Part shown: one piece after another, positions 1 through 5,645 of the stretch
Numbering within the stretch: the first letter of the stretch is position 1
Layout: every line of letters starts with the position of its first letter
NCBI GenBank assembly: GCA_018883485.1
Contig: VEQB01000142.1
Coordinates: 1 to 6,261, forward strand
Length of the DNA: 6,261 nucleotides
Source of the DNA: Bacteroidota bacterium
GTDB lineage: Bacteria > Bacteroidota > Bacteroidia > UKL13-3
Direction: 5' to 3'
Translations under genes and position numbers: made by a program
The notes under the pieces: model-generated
What the model was told of the DNA's origin: nothing
Database searches by the model: none
What the model saw: only the letters and a program-made list of their open reading frames with translations

Positions 1-293
1 GCTATGATAATATGGTTAAAAGAGCCAAAAAGTATAAATATCCATTTGCCTATTTGGTAGACGAAACTCAAGCGGTAGCAAAGATGTATGGAGCAACAAG
101 AACTCCTCATGTATTTGTGCTTAACAAAAGCAATGAGGTTATTTATATAGGGGCTATAGACGATAATTTTGAGGAGCCCAAAGCCGTTAAAGAAAAATAT
201 TTAGAAATAGCTTTGGATTCCTATTTAGCAAAGAAACCTATTGCTAATCCAAGCACTAAAGCAATTGGATGTGGCATTAAGTGGAAGAAATAA
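1..293 (+). CDS. Thioredoxin-fold (redoxin/AhpC-TSA type) protein, 3' part only
   Basis: This is the C-terminal part of a thioredoxin-like protein; the frame is open to the left edge (reads Tyr-Asp-Asn before the ATG at 12), so that ATG is internal and the true start is outside the window. The visible 96 or so residues carry the second half of the thioredoxin fold: a YxxDETQ.VAKxYGA helix followed by TRTPHVFVL, where the Thr-Pro is the expected cis-proline facing the active site, then a strand with Ile-Gly and a C-terminal tail ending in GCGIKWKK. From family knowledge, such proteins are thiol peroxidases or thiol-disulfide oxidoreductases; the catalytic Cys region would be upstream and cannot be checked. 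The Cys in the GCGIKWK tail is a recurring feature of this group as I recall it. Its TAA stop directly abuts the stop of the opposing thioesterase gene. Confidence 0.85.
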   Translation, partial: YDNMVKRAKKYKYPFAYLVDETQAVAKMYGATRTPHVFVLNKSNEVIYIGAIDDNFEEPKAVKEKYLEIALDSYLAKKPIANPSTKAIGCGIKWKK

Positions 294-731
294 TTACAAT
301 TCTAAAATTGCATAGGTAGCATTTCCTTTAGCCACAAGGGTTTCTTCACCATTATTTTCTGTAAATATTTCTGCTTCGGCAAAAATCATTTTCTGTCCTG
401 CTTTTATTACAAACCCTCTGGCTCTTGCACTTTCTCCTATTCCAGGATTTAGATAAGAAATTTTCATTTCTATTGTAACAATGGTTTGTCCTTTTTTTAC
501 TAATGTAAACGCTGCAAAACCTGCTGCTAAATCTGCCAAGGTAGCTGTAACGCCGCCATGTAAGAAGCCAATTTGTTGTTTGTATTCTGGTTTAATTTCT
601 AAAAATCCTTCCACTAATCCAGGAGTAATAAGGTTGGATTTAAATCCAAGGAAATTCATAAAATGATTTTGTTCCATTTTGCTCCTAATCATGGCTTCAT
701 AATCAGGGTTTTGGGGGATAAACTGCTGCAC
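294..731 (-). CDS. PaaI-family hotdog-fold thioesterase
   Basis: A 145-residue single-domain protein of normal PaaI/YiiD-like length. The diagnostic motif is GFLHGGVTATLADLAAG at about residues 55-71: His58 and the HGG turn, with Asp67 nine residues later, match the His/Asp spacing of the catalytic site in E. coli PaaI. These enzymes hydrolyse acyl-CoA thioesters in the cytoplasm, usually as oligomers of hotdog folds; the substrate here is not predictable. The start is a GTG at 731: an in-frame TAA lies only two codons upstream (738-740), so the gene cannot begin earlier, while ATG codons at 692 and 677 are later alternatives (residues 14 and 19). The region before the GTG is A-rich with no Shine-Dalgarno sequence. 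The gene is monocistronic in view, convergent with the redoxin gene and divergent from the DUF3822 gene. A weak -7-like box (764-771, reverse strand) could serve it. Confidence 0.9.
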   Translation of the reverse strand: MQQFIPQNPDYEAMIRSKMEQNHFMNFLGFKSNLITPGLVEGFLEIKPEYKQQIGFLHGGVTATLADLAAGFAAFTLVKKGQTIVTIEMKISYLNPGIGESARARGFVIKAGQKMIFAEAEIFTENNGEETLVAKGNATYAILEL

Positions 732-755
732 TTTTCTTTATTTGTATTGGTTTTA

Positions 756-763
756 TTACTTTG
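756..763 (+). promoter_or_regulatory. Candidate Bacteroidota -7 box for the DUF3822-rsmD unit
   Basis: TTACTTTG matches the TAnnTTTG consensus at the fixed positions except the second base. It lies in the 53-bp gap between divergent genes and would place transcription start near 767, about 18 nt before the GTG at 785. No TTG is correctly spaced for a -33 box (the nearest, 742-744, is only 11 nt away), so this rests on the -7 element and its position alone. Confidence 0.4.
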
Positions 764-771
764 CGAAGGTA
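764..771 (-). promoter_or_regulatory. Candidate weak -7 box for the thioesterase gene
   Basis: Read on the reverse strand this is TACCTTCG, one base off TAnnTTTG. A TTG on the same strand at 790-788 sits 16 nt upstream, slightly shorter than the usual spacing. It would give a leader of about 30 nt before the GTG at 731. It directly abuts the forward box at 756-763. Support is from motif and position only. Confidence 0.25.
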
Positions 772-784
772 AGCAGTAAAAACC

Positions 785-1639
785 GTGCAAGCGATAACCG
801 TTAAAACATATTCAGATAATCTTTACAATGCTGCAGATAATAGCAAGTTTCATAATGTGTTATTTTTTGAAGCCAATCATATTAGTTCAGTAACTATAGA
901 TATTGCAGCCAAGCAAATTATGGAAATGGTTGTAATTAGCGCTGCCACGCAGAATATTTTGCAACTTTCCTATGATGAATTGAAGCAAATTCAGCCTTTA
1001 ATGACTGAGATGGAAAAAAAATACAAAGAAAGAAAGGTGGTAATTAGTGATAAACTTTGCACCTTGGTGCCAGAGTCTTTACTAAATGTGGTGGAGACTG
1101 AGGCCTACCAACAATTGAATCATCCTATTTTACCCAATTCTCAGGTACTATATTGCAAGTTGCATGTGCAGCAAACTGCTGTTATATTTAACGTTAGAAA
1201 TGAATTGGTTAAGCTAATCAGGTTCAATTTGCCCATGTCGGAGGTTATTCATGGTTCCCTATTATTTATAAAAGCAGTAGAACAGCAACAATTTTCGGAT
1301 GCCTCTAACAAGCTGCATTTGCACATTCATCCTGGATATATAGAAATTTTATGTATAGACCAGCAGATTAGGTTTTACAATACATTTTCCTTCGAATCTG
1401 AAACAGAGATTGTTTATTTTCTTCTGGCGGCTGCAGAGCAATTGCAAATTTCGCATAGTTGTGATGTGGTTTTATACGGGAATTCGCCACTCTTAGAATC
1501 CTTGCATACGCTAATTGGCAAGTATGTAAGAAATGTTCAATTTGCGATAAAGCCAAAAAATTTCACTTTCCCAGGAACATTTAAAGAATTTTCTGAACAT
1601 CAATTTTTTACAGAAGCAAGTGCCTTATTGTGCGAATAA
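785..1639 (+). CDS. DUF3822 family protein (actin-like fold, function unknown)
   Basis: A 284-residue protein I recognise as DUF3822, a Bacteroidota family of unknown function; a Bacteroides structure was, as I recall, described as having an actin-like ATPase fold. Recognisable segments are CTLVPESLL (92-100), ending the first lobe, the aromatic stretch FYNTFSFESETEIVYFLLAAAEQL (197-220, key residues YNTF and the following Tyr-Phe helix), then LYGN at 230-233 and KYVRNV near 246-251. No signal peptide or membrane segment is seen, so it is probably cytoplasmic. The start is GTG at 785: an in-frame TAA at 770-772 bars anything much earlier and the next Met is only at residue 46. Its last 10 nt overlap rsmD, implying coupled translation and perhaps a link to ribosome maturation (inference). 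Nucleotide binding cannot be judged from the sequence. Confidence 0.87.
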   Translation: MQAITVKTYSDNLYNAADNSKFHNVLFFEANHISSVTIDIAAKQIMEMVVISAATQNILQLSYDELKQIQPLMTEMEKKYKERKVVISDKLCTLVPESLLNVVETEAYQQLNHPILPNSQVLYCKLHVQQTAVIFNVRNELVKLIRFNLPMSEVIHGSLLFIKAVEQQQFSDASNKLHLHIHPGYIEILCIDQQIRFYNTFSFESETEIVYFLLAAAEQLQISHSCDVVLYGNSPLLESLHTLIGKYVRNVQFAIKPKNFTFPGTFKEFSEHQFFTEASALLCE

Positions 1640-2166
1640 TTGGGGGTTTAAAAAAGGGTTTATTAATACAGCCACCTAAAGGTTTACCTGTAAGGCCAAC
1701 TACAGATCGCGCTAAAGAAAGCTTATTTAATATTTTAGCTAACAAATTGGTGCTTGAAGACATATTGGTATTAGACTTGTTTGCCGGTACAGGTAATATG
1801 AGTTTTGAATTTGCCAGTAGGGGGGCCGCTAAGGTTACTAGTATAGATGCAGATTTTGCCTGTATAGAATTTATAAAGGTAAGCGCATTAAAATTTGGTT
1901 TGAACCAAATAAAACCTCGTAAACAAGATGTCTTTGCTTATATCAACCAATGCGATTCCCAATTCGATATTATTTTTGCCGACCCTCCCTATGCAATTTC
2001 ACGTATTCCTGAAATGATTAGGCAAATTTTAGAAAAGCCATTACTTAAAGCCAATGCCCTGCTAATTATAGAACATAGTACTTTAGTAGATGTTAGCCAC
2101 GAAGTGGGTTTTGTAGAGTCTAGAATTTATGGGCAATCTTCCTTTTCTTTTTTTGAAAGGAAATAA
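1630..2166 (+). CDS. rsmD: 16S rRNA (guanine(966)-N(2))-methyltransferase RsmD
   Basis: A 178-residue SAM-dependent methyltransferase, normal length for RsmD, which methylates G966 of 16S rRNA in the small subunit. The N-terminus MRIIGGLKKG is the usual RsmD opening and fixes the start at the GTG at 1630, inside the end of the DUF3822 gene (10-nt overlap, different frame). RPTTDRAKESLFNIL (22-36) is the conserved RNA-binding/entry segment, DLFAGTG (49-55) is the SAM-binding glycine loop, SIDAD near 71-75 holds the acidic ribose-binding residue, and DPPY (118-121) is the N-methyltransferase catalytic motif. The C-terminal YGQSSFSFFE matches the family's YGxTxxSxF ending. It is followed by coaD after 24 bp; rsmD-coaD adjacency is common across bacteria. 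Nothing looks damaged or truncated. Confidence 0.96.
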   Translation: MRIIGGLKKGLLIQPPKGLPVRPTTDRAKESLFNILANKLVLEDILVLDLFAGTGNMSFEFASRGAAKVTSIDADFACIEFIKVSALKFGLNQIKPRKQDVFAYINQCDSQFDIIFADPPYAISRIPEMIRQILEKPLLKANALLIIEHSTLVDVSHEVGFVESRIYGQSSFSFFERK

Positions 2167-2169
2167 ATA

Positions 2170-2177
2170 TACCTTTG
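2170..2177 (+). promoter_or_regulatory. Candidate Bacteroidota -7 box before coaD
   Basis: TACCTTTG is an exact match to TAnnTTTG in the 24-bp rsmD-coaD gap. It predicts a start of transcription near 2181, leaving a leader of roughly 10 nt before the coaD ATG. The nearest TTG (2153-2155) is 14 nt upstream, shorter than typical -33 spacing. It suggests coaD can be transcribed independently of the DUF3822-rsmD message. Confidence 0.45.
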
Positions 2178-2190
2178 AATCTTTACGCAT

Positions 2191-2649
2191 ATGAAGAAAA
2201 TAGCCTTATTCCCAGGAACCTTTGATCCAATTACTATTGGGCATGTAAATATTATCGAAAGAGGTTTACCTTTATTCGACCAAATTATTGTGGGCATTGG
2301 CCATAATAGCAGTAAAGCAACATTGTTTCCGGTTGAAAAACGTATCGCTTGGATAGAGGAAATTTATAAAAATAATCCTAAAGTTCGTTGCGAGGTATAT
2401 GAAGGCCTTACCGTTAAATTCTGTGAAGAACATGGCGCACAATATATTTTAAGAGGTATCAGAAATATGGCCGATTTTGACTACGAAAAGAATATAGCCC
2501 AAATGAATAAAATTGTGTATCCAAATGCAGAAACCGTTTTCTTAATGTGCGACCCTACCTATACGCCAATTAGTTCTTCGGTAGTAAGGGATTTAATAAG
2601 AAATGGGGGAGAAATTAAGGCCTTTGTGCCCAAAGAAGTTCAAATTTAA
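2191..2649 (+). CDS. coaD: Phosphopantetheine adenylyltransferase CoaD
   Basis: CoaD catalyses the penultimate step of coenzyme A synthesis: ATP plus 4'-phosphopantetheine gives dephospho-CoA and pyrophosphate. It is cytoplasmic and usually hexameric. The 152 residues match the family length (about 160). The nucleotidyltransferase signature is complete: FPGTFDPITIGH (7-18) with Thr10 and the TxGH motif at 15-18 (His18 catalytic), Lys43 in HNSSKAT, and LRGIRNMADFDYE (87-99) with Arg88 and Arg91 for substrate binding; ISSSVVRDL (127-135) is the conserved ATP-binding segment near the C-terminus. The ATG at 2191 gives the standard MKKIALFPGTFDP opening. The final codons lie in a palindrome and its TAA overlaps the stop of the opposing NUDIX gene by 4 bp. 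Confidence 0.97.
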   Translation: MKKIALFPGTFDPITIGHVNIIERGLPLFDQIIVGIGHNSSKATLFPVEKRIAWIEEIYKNNPKVRCEVYEGLTVKFCEEHGAQYILRGIRNMADFDYEKNIAQMNKIVYPNAETVFLMCDPTYTPISSSVVRDLIRNGGEIKAFVPKEVQI

Positions 2650-2663
2650 ATTTGACTTTCTTT
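2632..2663. terminator. Candidate bidirectional terminator: 32-bp imperfect palindrome at the coaD/NUDIX convergence
   Basis: The centre, TCAAATTTAAATTTGA (2640-2655), is a perfect 16-bp inverted repeat; the arms extend to 2632 and 2663 with 14 of 16 base pairs Watson-Crick (mismatches at 2639/2656 and 2638/2657). It spans both overlapping stop codons, is flanked by AAAG/CTTT runs, and the forward strand ends in a T-rich stretch (CTTTTAG). A hairpin could form in either transcript, as expected for a shared terminator between convergent genes. The stem is very AT-rich, so stability is modest. Termination activity is inferred. Confidence 0.45.
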
Positions 2664-3263
2664 TAGTTCAAATAATAATTCGCGAATAGATTCATAGGTG
2701 TCTAGCGTTGCTGGATTAACATTGTCGTATTCTTCCCATTTTACTTCACTAATACTCTCCTCAATTTGCGGAACTAGAATCCCGTTAAACGCAGTATTCA
2801 TGAGGTACCAATGAGATACCTTTAGGAAACGATGTCCCTGCAACTTGTAGGTATGAAAGGTGTCTCCAAAATAACGTTCAATGCTTAACTTGTTTAAACC
2901 ACATTCTTCTTCTACCTCTCTTTTGGCGCCCTCTTCTGCAGTTTCGCCTGGGTCAATTTTACCTTTAGGTAAGTCCCATTTACCAAGTCTTTTCATCAGT
3001 AATAGTTGCTTTTTGGAGTTAAAAACAATGCCACCGCCTGCATGAATATTGGTAAATTGAGATTTTAATTCTAAAAAAACTGTGGTAGGGTCATCACATA
3101 AAATATAGCCTCCAATAGCATTTGGTTCTTCCACCTTTCTAACAGATTCTAATAACTTATCTTTACCAGTATAAGCAAAAGCTTGCAATTCTTGAAAGCG
3201 CACTTTATATGGCTTTTCAGCGCATATTATTAATGGTTTATCGTTGATGAAAAATTTATACAT
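2646..3263 (-). CDS. NUDIX hydrolase
   Basis: A 205-residue cytoplasmic NUDIX hydrolase. The Nudix box GX5EX7REUXEEXGU is perfect at residues 101-123 (Gly101, Glu107, REVEEECGL at the end), providing the Mg2+-binding glutamates; it is preceded by AGGGIVFNSKKQLLLMKRLGKWDLPKG (75-101), the usual beta-strand lead-in. Family members hydrolyse nucleoside diphosphates linked to another moiety; the W-D-LPKGK context is common in housecleaning enzymes, but the substrate cannot be named. About 70 residues precede the Nudix fold, a longer lead than minimal NUDIX proteins, with no domain I recognise. The ATG at 3263 lies 8 bp from the divergent pyrE start, so its promoter must lie inside pyrE; TATATTCG at 3304-3297 on this strand, with a TTG 15 nt further up, is a weak candidate. 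The end converges on coaD with overlapping stops. Confidence 0.93.
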   Translation of the reverse strand: MYKFFINDKPLIICAEKPYKVRFQELQAFAYTGKDKLLESVRKVEEPNAIGGYILCDDPTTVFLELKSQFTNIHAGGGIVFNSKKQLLLMKRLGKWDLPKGKIDPGETAEEGAKREVEEECGLNKLSIERYFGDTFHTYKLQGHRFLKVSHWYLMNTAFNGILVPQIEESISEVKWEEYDNVNPATLDTYESIRELLFELKESQI

Positions 3264-3266
3264 TTG
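3259..3266 (+). promoter_or_regulatory. Candidate Bacteroidota -7 box for the pyrE operon, overlapping the NUDIX start codon
   Basis: TACATTTG is an exact TAnnTTTG match ending 5 nt before the pyrE ATG at 3272. By the -7 convention, transcription would begin near 3270, giving a message with almost no leader. The box covers the NUDIX ATG (3261-3263, reverse strand). The nearest TTG (3244-3246) is 12 nt upstream, too close for a standard -33 box. Confidence 0.45.
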
Positions 3267-3271
3267 CGCTT

Positions 3272-3925
3272 ATGCAACAATCTAATGATACAGCCACGAA
3301 TATAGCAGAATATTTACTTCAAATTAAGGCGATTAAATTAAGTCCTTCAAATCCTTTTACATGGGCAAGTGGACTAAAGTCGCCAATTTATAGCGATAAC
3401 AGACTATCCTTATCTCATCCAGCTATTAGAACAGATATAAAAAAGGCTTTGGCCTTAGAAATAGCTAAGTATTACCCAGGCGCAGCTGCGATAATTGGTG
3501 TAGCTACTGCGGGTATTGCTCCAGGGGCTCTGGTTGCCGACGAAATGAATCTGCCTTTTGGTTATGTGCGCTCCGAAGCCAAAAAACATGGGATGGGTAA
3601 GCAGGTGGAAGGAGATATTCAACCCGGCGCAAAGGTTGTGGTGGTTGAAGATTTAGTTTCTACTGGTAAAAGTAGCCTTCAAGCAATTGAAACCCTAAGA
3701 GATTTTGGGGTAGAAGTGTTGGGATTGGCAAGTATCTTTACCTATGGGTTTTCTGTGGCAAAGGAAAATTTTTTTAAAGCCAATTGCCCTATGTTTTCGT
3801 TAAGCAACTACGATGCCCTTATTAAAGTGGCAGCAGAAAAAGGATATATCTCTTTAAGTGAAAAGGAAACCTTAGCCACTTGGGCTCAAGACCCCGAAGC
3901 TTGGTCTAATGATCAAGTAAAATAA
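3272..3925 (+). CDS. pyrE: Orotate phosphoribosyltransferase PyrE
   Basis: PyrE joins orotate to PRPP to give orotidine 5'-monophosphate, the fifth step of pyrimidine synthesis, as a cytoplasmic dimer. The 217 residues fit the family. Evidence includes the N-terminal helix IAEYLLQIKAIKL (11-23) and FTWASGLKSPIYSDNR (29-44), the orotate/PRPP-binding opening; the catalytic flexible loop YVRSEAKKHGMGKQVEG (98-114) with Arg100, Lys104 and His106; and the type I PRPP-binding motif VVVVEDLVSTGKS (122-134) with the adjacent acidic pair Glu126-Asp127. The ATG at 3272 gives an N-terminus that aligns with known PyrE openings. It heads a four-gene + run (acyltransferase 7 bp downstream). No pyr attenuator or riboswitch is possible in the 8-bp upstream gap. 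Confidence 0.96.
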   Translation: MQQSNDTATNIAEYLLQIKAIKLSPSNPFTWASGLKSPIYSDNRLSLSHPAIRTDIKKALALEIAKYYPGAAAIIGVATAGIAPGALVADEMNLPFGYVRSEAKKHGMGKQVEGDIQPGAKVVVVEDLVSTGKSSLQAIETLRDFGVEVLGLASIFTYGFSVAKENFFKANCPMFSLSNYDALIKVAAEKGYISLSEKETLATWAQDPEAWSNDQVK

Positions 3926-3932
3926 AGTATAA

Positions 3933-4679
3933 ATGGCATTCAAACTTTCCAAAAATCCGTTTAAAGCTGCCTATGCCATTTACTTTGGATTAGGGGTGGT
4001 GCTTATGTTTATTCTTTTGTATCCCTTAATAAGATTAGGTTTAAGCCATCCTAAAATGTATCGATTTGCCCATATGGTTAGAAAGTTCTGGGGTAAAATA
4101 TTGCTCATTATGGGTTTCATGCGCGTAAAACAGTATTATGAAGAACCTTTAGACCTTAAGCAATCTTATATCATTGCGCCAAACCATACGTCGCAAATTG
4201 ATATTGTTACCTTAACCGTTAAATTACCTTTATTCTTTAATTTTATGGCTAAGGCAGAATTGGAGCGCGTTCCTTTTTTTGGAATATGGTTTAGAACAAT
4301 TGATATTGCTGTAGATAGACGTAATGCACGCAAGGCTGCTTTGGCCTACAGAAAGGCTCTACAGTGGTTAGATCAAGGCAATAGTATGGTAATATTTCCC
4401 GAAGGAACTATTAGTAATCAAGTACCTAAATTAATTGCATTTAAGGATGGCCCTTTTAGAATGGCTATAGAAAGACAACTTCCAATTTTACCAATTACAA
4501 TTATTGGAAATTGGAAGGTTTTCCCTGATCAAGGCGTGTTTGAAGGAAGACCAGGTATTATTCAACAGTATATTCATAAAGCAATACCCACCAAAGGAAT
4601 GACATTAGAAGACTTAGAGAGTTTAAAGAATCAGGTTTTTAAAGTGATAAATACTAAATTGCAATCGAATGGATATTAA
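3933..4679 (+). CDS. PlsC-like 1-acylglycerol-3-phosphate (lysophospholipid) acyltransferase
   Basis: A 248-residue membrane-associated acyltransferase of the PlsC/LPLAT family, expected to transfer an acyl group to the sn-2 position of lysophosphatidate in phospholipid synthesis. An N-terminal hydrophobic segment at about residues 13-31 would anchor it in the inner membrane. The four acyltransferase blocks are visible: NHTSQID with the catalytic HX4D at His85-Asp90, AKAELERVPFFGIWF (106-120), FPEGT (155-159) for glycerol phosphate binding, and LPILPITI (183-190). Family members also include other lysophospholipid or ornithine-lipid acyltransferases, so the precise acceptor is uncertain and I give no symbol. 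It starts 7 bp after pyrE and its last 11 nt overlap gatC, so it is almost certainly in the same operon. Confidence 0.93.
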   Translation: MAFKLSKNPFKAAYAIYFGLGVVLMFILLYPLIRLGLSHPKMYRFAHMVRKFWGKILLIMGFMRVKQYYEEPLDLKQSYIIAPNHTSQIDIVTLTVKLPLFFNFMAKAELERVPFFGIWFRTIDIAVDRRNARKAALAYRKALQWLDQGNSMVIFPEGTISNQVPKLIAFKDGPFRMAIERQLPILPITIIGNWKVFPDQGVFEGRPGIIQQYIHKAIPTKGMTLEDLESLKNQVFKVINTKLQSNGY

Positions 4680-4959
4680 TGATGAAATGATAGCACGTTT
4701 GGCAGACCTTGCCAAATTAGAGTTTGACGGAGAAGAAACCGAAAAAATAAAAGGAGATTTAAGTAGAATCCTTACCTATTGTGAAACGCTTAATCAGGTA
4801 AATACAGATGGAGTTGAGCCGCTTATTTTTATGAGTGAGGGGTCTAATATTTTGAGGGAAGATATTCCTGGACTTACAGTTACCAAGTCCGAGGCCATTA
4901 AAAATGCGCCTTCAAAGGATAGTGATTATTTTAAGGTTCCCAAATTTATCGAGAAATAG
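4669..4959 (+). CDS. gatC: Asp-tRNA(Asn)/Glu-tRNA(Gln) amidotransferase subunit GatC
   Basis: GatC is the small structural subunit that holds GatA and GatB together in GatCAB, which converts Glu-tRNA(Gln) to Gln-tRNA(Gln) and/or Asp-tRNA(Asn) to Asn-tRNA(Asn). The 96 residues are typical. Features matching the family are the opening helix with IARLADLAKLEF (8-19), a run of charged heptad-like helix, VEPLIF near 49-54, ILRED (61-65), and the tail NAPSKDSDYFKVPKFIE. gatA and gatB are not in the window, so they must be encoded elsewhere; scattered gat genes are common in this phylum. The ATG at 4669 lies within the end of the acyltransferase gene (11-nt overlap, different frame), and its TAG shares one base with the GTG of the next gene, so translation is probably coupled on both sides. 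Confidence 0.93.
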   Translation: MDINDEMIARLADLAKLEFDGEETEKIKGDLSRILTYCETLNQVNTDGVEPLIFMSEGSNILREDIPGLTVTKSEAIKNAPSKDSDYFKVPKFIEK

Positions 4960-5645
4960 TGACAGACACCGTAATTGATATACAAGCAATCGGTAAAACT
5001 TATCGCATTGGAGAAGTTGAAGTGCATGCTTTGCGTTCTGTTGATTTAAATATTAAAAAAGGGGAGTATGTTGCTTTAATGGGACCCTCAGGTTCTGGCA
5101 AATCTACCTTAATGAATGTTCTTGGTTGCTTAGATACTCCTTCGCGCGGCACATATGTATTAAACGGCACGCAAGTGAGCAAAATGACCGATAATGAATT
5201 GGCAGAAATCAGAAATAAGGAAATAGGTTTTATTTTTCAAACCTTCAATTTGCTTGCAAGAAATACAGCTATTGATAATGTTGCCCTACCATTGGTATAT
5301 GCCGGTGTTAATAAAAAAGAAAGAATATCAAGGGCAGAAAAAACGCTAACAGATGTAGGTTTAGGAGACAGAATGGAGCACAAACCCAATGAACTTTCTG
5401 GTGGTCAAAGGCAACGTGTAGCTATAGCCCGTGCTCTTGTTAATAATCCATCAATTATTTTAGCAGATGAGCCTACAGGTAATTTAGATACCAAAACCTC
5501 TCATGAAATCATGGATTTATTAGAGCAAATTCATGAAAACGGAAATACGGTAATTATTGTAACGCATGAAGAAGATATTGCTAAGCGTGCCAAAAGAATT
5601 GTGAGGCTAAGAGACGGAGTTGTTGAAAGTGATACACTGGCTTAA
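4959..5645 (+). CDS. ABC transporter ATP-binding protein, MacB/LolD/FtsE-type
   Basis: A 228-residue nucleotide-binding subunit with no membrane segment. All ABC motifs are intact: Walker A GPSGSGKST (42-50), Q-loop FIFQTFNLL (91-99, Gln94), signature LSGGQRQRV (146-154), Walker B IILADE (166-171, catalytic Glu171), D-loop GNLD (174-177) and H-loop His203 in VTHEE. The sequence after the Q-loop (ARNTAIDNVALPLVYAGV) resembles the MacB branch of type VII ABC systems, which act on envelope substrates, lipoproteins or efflux rather than by classical import. No permease is present in the window, so the partner is encoded elsewhere and the substrate is unknown. The start is GTG at 4959, overlapping the gatC stop by one base (TAGTG); the next Met is residue 41, just before Walker A, so no later start is viable. 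It ends convergent on ispE. Confidence 0.94.
   Translation: MTDTVIDIQAIGKTYRIGEVEVHALRSVDLNIKKGEYVALMGPSGSGKSTLMNVLGCLDTPSRGTYVLNGTQVSKMTDNELAEIRNKEIGFIFQTFNLLARNTAIDNVALPLVYAGVNKKERISRAEKTLTDVGLGDRMEHKPNELSGGQRQRVAIARALVNNPSIILADEPTGNLDTKTSHEIMDLLEQIHENGNTVIIVTHEEDIAKRAKRIVRLRDGVVESDTLA

Noticed and set aside
12..14. ATG at 12 as the start of a small thioredoxin-like protein
   Set aside because: The frame is open to the left edge and the fold would lack its catalytic half; it is an internal Met of a truncated gene.
297..310. Small hairpin CAATT-CTAA-AATTG just inside the thioesterase end as a terminator
   Set aside because: Five AT-rich pairs with no extension and no T-run; expected by chance in this base composition.
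481..666. 61-codon open frame on +
   Set aside because: Antisense to the thioesterase, whose hotdog motif is clear; the peptide has no recognisable features.
1368..1556. 62-codon open frame on -
   Set aside because: Antisense to the conserved C-terminal part of the DUF3822 gene; no start context or motif.
3569..3592. PyrE loop has Ser where the Salmonella enzyme has Lys100
   Set aside because: Ser at this position occurs in other bacterial PyrE proteins as I recall; the key Arg, Lys and His of the loop are present, so it is not a defect.
5000..5182. 60-codon open frame on -
   Set aside because: Antisense to the Walker A region of the ABC ATPase; the coding strand is unambiguous.
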